Part shown: positions 58,734 to 64,000 of the stretch, one piece after another
Layout of the letters: each line of letters begins with the position of its first letter
Position numbering within the stretch: position 1 is the first letter of the stretch
Assembly (NCBI GenBank): GCA_002189035.1
Contig: CM007989.1
Location: forward strand, 8,041,501 to 8,105,500
Origin: Utricularia gibba
Taxonomy: Eukaryota; Streptophyta; Magnoliopsida; Lamiales; Lentibulariaceae
Length of the DNA: 64,000 nt
Reading direction: 5' to 3'
Position numbers and translations under genes: made by a program
Notes under the pieces: model-generated
Databases searched by the model: none
Seen by the model: the letters and a program-made list of their open reading frames with translations, nothing else
Told to the model about the DNA's origin: nothing

Positions 58734-61416
58734 ATGACAAGTTTCAAGGAATGGTTTTTTTCTCAAGTGGTATCAAGATCATTAGGTTCAAGCAGACCAA
58801 TTTCAGTATCAGAAAGCGCTCTTTCTCGGGAAGGTCGTGGTGGAGGTTTTGAAGATGGAGGTATCTTCTTTTCCTTCAATTCAGAGCTATTTTGTTGTTC
58901 AATTTGTTTTGTCTTGGAATTAAAGATGGTGAGACCATGTGGATCGATCCATTTTTCTTTGGATCCCGAATTTTTTGTGTTTACATTGTGCATGTTTAAA
59001 TGGGGTATTACATATAATCTTGATACCTGTGAGGTTTATTTCTCTGATGGACTAGGATCCTAAAAGGATAGCAGTATGTAATGGAGTCCAGCCTCTGAAA
59101 TATGTACTTTCATTCACCGGGATTTGAAATTTTAATGGAGTGAAGTTCTGTTTACCGTGCTTCATCTTGATTTTTTTTTTATAATAGAATTGCTGTATGT
59201 AATGCAGAGCGTCTACCTCAAATCAACAGTATAATTCGGAGAATGGATTCGGATGAAGCACCATGTACGGCTAATGATTCACGGATAACTCAGCCTACGT
59301 CCCAAGCAGAGAATCCTTCTGTATTAAATAGGAAGAATTTAGACAAGCTGGATAAGGTAGAAGCTTTAAAGATTAAATTTTATAATCTACTTTGGAGACT
59401 GCACCTTCCCAAAGACAATCTTATTGTGGCTAAGGTTTTGTATCGGATCAATGTGGCAACTTTGATTCGAGCTGGAGAATCAGATCTAGGAAGAGCTAGT
59501 CTCCGAAGTGATATTGCTCTAGCTACTTCTGCTCAGCAGGATGAGTTCAGCCTTCCTGAATTGGATTTTTCCATCAAGATACTTGTTTTAGGAAAAACTG
59601 GCGTTGGCAAGAGTGCTACAATAAACTCTATATTTGGTGACTCAAGGGTAATGACCAATGCATTTCAGCCTGCCACTGGTTCTGTTCATGAGATTTTTGG
59701 AACTGTCAATGGTATCAAGATGTCCTTTATTGATACCCCTGGTCTCCAGCCTTGTTCAGCAAACTCTGACTCTAAAAATAGGAAAATTTTGCACTCTATC
59801 AAGCATTTTATTCAAAAATCTTCTCCAGATGTTGTTTTGTACTTTGAACGCCTTGATCTGATTAATGCAGGATATTGTGATTTGCCGTTATTGAAGCTTA
59901 TAACTGAAATACTTGGACCCTCAATTTGGTTTACTACCAGCATTGTAATGACCCACTCCTGTGCTGCAATTCCTGAAAGCGAAAATGGGTACTCTGTGAA
60001 CTATGATTCCTTTGTTAGTTACTGCACGGAGATTGTGCAACGCCATATTCATCAGGCAACATTGGATAACAAGCTTGAAAATCCAGTGATTTTGGTAGAG
60101 AACCATCCCTATTGTAAGGTGGATATCTCTGGGAAGAAGATTCTTCCAAACGGGCAGCGATGGATTCCCCAGTTCATGTTATTGTGCATATGTACCAAAA
60201 TTCTTGGAGATGTTAATAGTCTTTTGGACTTCGAAGGCAGTATACAATTGGGGCCTGTTAGTAATTCCAGGTTGCCTTCTTTACCTCATCTGCTTTCGTC
60301 CTTTCTCAAACATCATGTTAAGCTGAACCCGGATGGAGTAGAAAGTGAATTAGATGCATTCTCCTTTTCCGATGATGAGGATGGAGATGAATATGATCGG
60401 TTACCTCCTATTCGCATTCTGACCAATGCCCAGTTTCAGAAATTGACTCCATCTCAGAAGGAGGAGTACCTCAATGAGTTGGAAATCAGGAGACCTTATA
60501 TTTGAAGAAACAAATGAAACAGGAATGCATCAGAAGGAAGAATAAAAACAATGACAGCATGGATGATGACGAAGGCAACCCAGAGCACCCTGAGGCCATT
60601 GTGCTTCCCGATATGGCCCTGCCTTCAAGTTTTGATTCAGATTCCCCTGTTCATAGATATCGTTGCATTGTTACTGGTGACCAGTGGCATGCAAGACCAG
60701 TGCTTGATCCCCATGGATGGGATCATGATATTGGCTTTGATGGAATTAATCTCGAGGTTGCTGCAAACATAAGAAAACATTGTTTCTCATGTTTTACTGG
60801 ACAGTTGAGCAAGGACAAAAAAGAATTCAACATTCACTCTGAGTCTACTGCAGCATTATTGGATCCTGGAGGTCCCATATACAGTATTGGCCTCGACCTC
60901 CAGTCAGCTGGTAGGGAAATGATGTGGTCCCTTCGCAGTAACACCAAGCTGAATAGTTTCAAATCCAATGTCAGCGAGTGCGGTTTTGCTGTTACCACTT
61001 TCGGAGATAAGTACTACTGTGGTGCCAAACTTGAAGATGTGATTCTCCTGAAGAAGAGGATGAAGTTCAAGGCAAATGTTGGTGGAATGGCAGGCTCTGA
61101 GCAAGTGGCTTATGGTGGAAGTTTTGAAGCTACTTTGAACGGAAAAGACTACCCAGTTAGGCATGATAAGATCTGTATCACAATGTCGATTCTCTCCTAC
61201 AACAAGGAGATGGTTCTTGGTGGGAATCTGCAGACAGATTTTAGATTGTACCGTGGCACTAACATGTCTGTAACTGCAAATATGAATAGCCGGAGAATGG
61301 GCCAGGTATGTTTGAAAGTCAGTACCACTGATCACATGGAAATCGCTTTAGTTGCCATTGTATCCATTTTTAGAGGCTTGATGAGGAAAAAACCTAGGGA
61401 TCATGGAAATATATAG
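58734..61416 (+). CDS. TOC90: TOC90-like chloroplast import receptor GTPase (one-base frame break)
   Basis: Two exons, 58734-58860 and 59208-61416; with one base restored they give 778 residues, close to Arabidopsis TOC90. The N terminus is short (MTSFKEWFFSQ), without the long acidic A-domain of TOC159/132/120, which identifies TOC90. The G domain has a P-loop GKTGVGKS (about 171-178), FIDTPGL (switch II/DTPG), VLYFERLD and TSIVMTHS. The M domain runs from about 490 to the end (HRYRCIVTGDQWHARPVLDP, GWDHDIGFDGIN, GGSFEATLNGKDYPVR). It binds preproteins at the chloroplast outer envelope. The frame breaks at 60489-60490: EIR should continue ETLYLKKQMKQE, which needs ggg in place of gg. Both halves are conserved, so an assembly error is likely. 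Confidence 0.93.
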
Positions 61417-61712
61417 AATTTGCAGATGGAATAATTTTGTCTTCAATTTAGTGCTTTAGAGTCTTACAACTGTGAAACGATGTAGATCTGTGAGCCACAA
61501 AAGCATGTGTATTACGGCTGATTTTGGTGATAGTATAGAAAGGGCTCATGGCTTTCTGTAACTGTTTCTTCATTCTTCAAATTATTTTACAAATGGTACA
61601 AATAATGTGAGTTGAAAACTCAGTTCACAAAGAATACAGAGATACAAGTTGGCCAGCAATGTGTCTCTATGGAACTTCCTACTGGGCACCTCACTACACA
61701 GCAGTTTTTTCT

Positions 61713-62888
61713 TCATGGACTAGAATACCATAAGACATCAGCTACAATGGATACATACTCTGCATCAGAATCACAAGCATCCTTAACTTGGTTCAATATT
61801 TGCATCTTGAAAGCCCTTTTCTCCCTCTGCCTCATACCCTCTCCTACTTCTAACTGCACCACAAATCTTGCCACACAACCAGAAAATGGCTGCATTGTTT
61901 CTATTGCTTTCCTTTTCTTCTTGCCTGTACAGTTTCCTACCTTGTCAAAAGGGTTGTATATTTGATCTGTTCTCTGTAGATCCACCAGCCTCTTGATCAA
62001 CCCACCGTTGATCAATTTTTCGATGGCTTGCTTTCTCCCGAAATAACCGATTTGCATGATGCAAAACAGTGCCATTGCTCCTCTTTCAAGCTCCCCTGAT
62101 GTCAAGTAGCCTATTATATCTGAGATGCAGCCACTTAATACCAATTCATCAACTAAGGGGCTTCTAATGGCCTTGATCAATGAAGAAAGGACTAGCAACG
62201 AGCAGCATGATCCCATGGAAACCAAAGCCTTCAAGCTTCCTCCACGGAGAACTGATCCCACAAACACATCCTTGTTGTAAAGAACAAGCTCTTTTATCGT
62301 GACTGCGGCTTTTTCTCGAACAGCTTGTGAGAGAGAATGATTTCGAAGAACCACTTCCAGCTCCGTGAAGATCCTTGATTTCAGCAGCAAATCCTGAAAC
62401 TCTATGTCGAAACCCCGTGAAAGCCTTTCTAGAAGAACTGACAGCTTCTCCAACAATTTGTCTTCCTCCGCAGGAGTTGGCTTCACCTCCAAAGCGCGCA
62501 GAATCTCCTTCATACAGAGCAACAGCTGTCGATCAATCAACACTTGCATCTCAGATTCAATATCTGAAACGAGCCGCGAAAGCTCAAGGGTCTTGATACG
62601 ACAACCCAGGAAGGAAACAAGTCCGCGTATTTGCGGCTTTGAGTTATGCAGCTCCTCAACCGAATCTGCCAAGTGGCGGACACGGGTTGCGAAAGAAAGA
62701 AGACGTGGGTTCGAGGAGATCATCACGTCTGAAGCCGTTCTGAGCTCCAAAACTGCTTTCATGGCAAGCGAGTCGAAACCGCCACTGAGGTGAAAATCGT
62801 GAGAAATTCGGTACACTCCACACAGAATCTCGAATAAAAGTTGATGATGACTCTCTAGTTTTTCATGCTCTCTTTCTCCCTCGGCCAT
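61713..62888 (-). CDS. ARM-repeat protein, 391 aa, single exon
   Basis: One intact frame without introns. The N-terminal third is helical (LLFEILCGVYRISHDF, MKAVLELRTASDVMISSN), similar to the region before the repeats in plant U-box ARM proteins, but no U-box is present. Armadillo-like helices follow (LEVVLRNHSLSQAVREKAAV, LKALVSMGSCCSLLVLSSLI, ERGAMALFCIMQIGYFGRKQ). The C terminus is basic with a KKKRKAIETMQPFSGCVARF block seen at the end of this plant family. It probably acts as an interaction module; no enzymatic role can be claimed. It converges on TOC90 with 296 bases between stops, and shares its upstream region with the purple acid phosphatase gene. Confidence 0.8.
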   Translation of the reverse strand: MAEGEREHEKLESHHQLLFEILCGVYRISHDFHLSGGFDSLAMKAVLELRTASDVMISSNPRLLSFATRVRHLADSVEELHNSKPQIRGLVSFLGCRIKTLELSRLVSDIESEMQVLIDRQLLLCMKEILRALEVKPTPAEEDKLLEKLSVLLERLSRGFDIEFQDLLLKSRIFTELEVVLRNHSLSQAVREKAAVTIKELVLYNKDVFVGSVLRGGSLKALVSMGSCCSLLVLSSLIKAIRSPLVDELVLSGCISDIIGYLTSGELERGAMALFCIMQIGYFGRKQAIEKLINGGLIKRLVDLQRTDQIYNPFDKVGNCTGKKKRKAIETMQPFSGCVARFVVQLEVGEGMRQREKRAFKMQILNQVKDACDSDAEYVSIVADVLWYSSP

Positions 62889-63009
62889 GGCGTCGAGCTC
62901 CTCAAGGAAGAAGAAAAACGAGTGGAGCCGACGGGTCAGTGACGGCCATTCCTAGAGGTGAACGAATTTTAGGAATATACGTAAGATCTATTAGCCGCCG
63001 ACGAGTAGT

Positions 63010-63148
63010 CCTTCGGGCCCCACCACGGGCAGTTTTATATTTTTTGGGCCGGTCCGGGCTACTAATATTGGGCCCATTGGGCTCTGTCATTTGAGTGGCA
63101 TGAAGATAAGTGATGGGCCCAGGTCCTCAATCAGGGAGGAGAGCCCAA
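63010..63148. promoter_or_regulatory. Site II (tgggcc) cluster in a divergent promoter
   Basis: tgggcc/gggccc-type motifs occur at about 63015, 63045, 63069, 63114 and (as agccca) 63142. They lie in the 765-base interval between the minus-strand ARM gene start (62888) and the plus-strand phosphatase start (63654). Such elements bind TCP factors in plant housekeeping promoters. Which gene uses which element cannot be told. Confidence 0.55.
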
Positions 63149-63653
63149 TACAATAATGAGCTGAGTAAAAAAAAAAAAAAGTAAATATTGATATTTCAGT
63201 GTTGTCGTTAGGGGGGAAGGCTCATCATCGCCAATTGCCAGTGGGACGGCGTTACACGTATGTGGTGTTCAATCATTCTGTGGCTTGCTTCACTTTGAAC
63301 CCAAATTTTGGTGGGTTTGATTCAGTTTTAGGTGAGATCACCTACTTCAGCTCTGTAGCTGTTGTGTGACATCATTGTAGGAAGAATTAGTATGTTTTTT
63401 GGTGACTTAGTTGTTTATCGGCAACATGTGAATCTTTTTTCAGATTTTTGGGTTGAAGGATAAGGTATGAATTTAAAAAAACGTCTCTGTGCGATGAGTA
63501 TAGCTTGTCTTGGTGTAGATTTATAGTATGAATGTTTTGAGTCAAATTTAGATTTCCCGGTGATTGAGAAGTTGCGCTTGTATCAGCTTTCTCCTTGAAC
63601 TCAAGTGGCTCGTTATCGATTTGCGCCAAGAAAGCAAGTGGAAGGGCTCAGTG

Positions 63654-63815
63654 ATGATTGAACTACTGGTTTTTTCGTTTACTCTACTGGCCCATGTCAA
63701 CAATGGTTACGCTGGAGTGACTAGCACCTTTGTCCGCACAGTGTGGCCGTCTGATGACATTCCTCTGGACAATGAAGTTTTCAGAGTCCCTGAAGGTTAC
63801 AATGCACCCCAGCAA
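63654..63815 (+). CDS. Purple acid phosphatase (PAP26-like), first exon only
   Basis: The exon starts at the ATG at 63654 and ends at 63815 before a gtaagc donor. It encodes a hydrophobic signal peptide (MIELLVFSFTLLAHV) and then GVTSTFVRTVWP, DIPLDNEVFRVP and GYNAPQQ, the conserved start of plant high-molecular-weight purple acid phosphatases. The metal-binding catalytic motifs lie beyond the window. These enzymes are secreted or vacuolar and release phosphate from esters. The spacing of FVR and WPxxDIPLD fits the PAP26 group, but that is a judgement from 54 residues. The gene continues past 64000. Confidence 0.85.
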
Positions 63816-64000
63816 GTAAGCATGCTTATCATTTTCTTATATAATCTCCAAGCAGCTACATAAATCTTGTTGGTTTTGCATTGTCTTTAGTTTCTATGTG
63901 TCCAAAAACGGACAGGGATTATGATATGTAATTGTTTTTTTTTGTTTCTTTATTTGTAATTTCTAGCATGTGTAACATCAAAGCCCTGTTACGGTCATGA

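Noticed and set aside
1-64000. CRISPR arrays, tRNA or rRNA genes, prokaryotic operons
   Set aside because: No regularly spaced short repeats with unique spacers, no tRNA box pairs noticed and no rRNA sequence. The intron-rich plant genes rule out a prokaryotic source.

Overview
The window is nuclear DNA of a flowering plant. The genes are split by short GT-AG introns (mostly 70-200 bases), the spacers are very AT-rich, and the proteins are plant-specific: a TOC90-type chloroplast import receptor, a class II KNOX protein, a NAC factor, a plasma-membrane proton ATPase, a MIR156 hairpin and a root-growth-factor (GOLVEN) peptide. I cannot place the species further. CPL4 and a plant FIP1 gene lie close together on one strand, as I recall for Arabidopsis chromosome 5. 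All family assignments come from recognising conserved motifs by eye; no database search was run.

Layout. 0-11 kb: 3' end of a WD40 gene, an unnamed coiled-coil protein gene, a broken plastid bL35-like gene, a decayed GDP-fucose synthase copy and ATG18b. 13-24 kb: three well-preserved plus-strand genes, namely an AFG1/ZapE-type ATPase, an AP180-type clathrin assembly protein and CPL4. 24-27 kb: a MIR156 locus and a minisatellite of about 78 bases. 27-34 kb: FIP1 (1350 residues). 34-39 kb: degenerate repeats, AT-rich spacer and a candidate minus-strand noncoding transcript. 39.6-43.5 kb: plasma-membrane H+-ATPase. 44.8-46 kb: NAC gene (minus). 48.8-51.2 kb: KNAT3-like gene. 53.4-53.9 kb: GOLVEN/RGF peptide precursor (minus). 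56-57.4 kb: fragments of a PHOX-type TPR gene and a vacuolar pyrophosphatase gene, facing opposite ways. 58.7-61.4 kb: TOC90. 61.7-62.9 kb: ARM-repeat gene (minus). 63.65 kb to the edge: first exon of a purple acid phosphatase.

The genes form no pathway or operon; this is an ordinary gene-rich plant segment. Loose themes are mRNA 3'-end and Pol II CTD biology (CPL4, FIP1), membrane traffic and autophagy (clathrin adaptor, ATG18b) and development (MIR156, NAC, KNOX, GOLVEN). The most notable global pattern is that several otherwise well-conserved genes (ATG18b, H+-ATPase, TOC90, probably NAC) each need exactly one extra G or C in a short G/C run to restore the reading frame. That looks like systematic consensus error rather than parallel gene death. 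I found no CRISPR, tRNA, rRNA or novel defence-like system.
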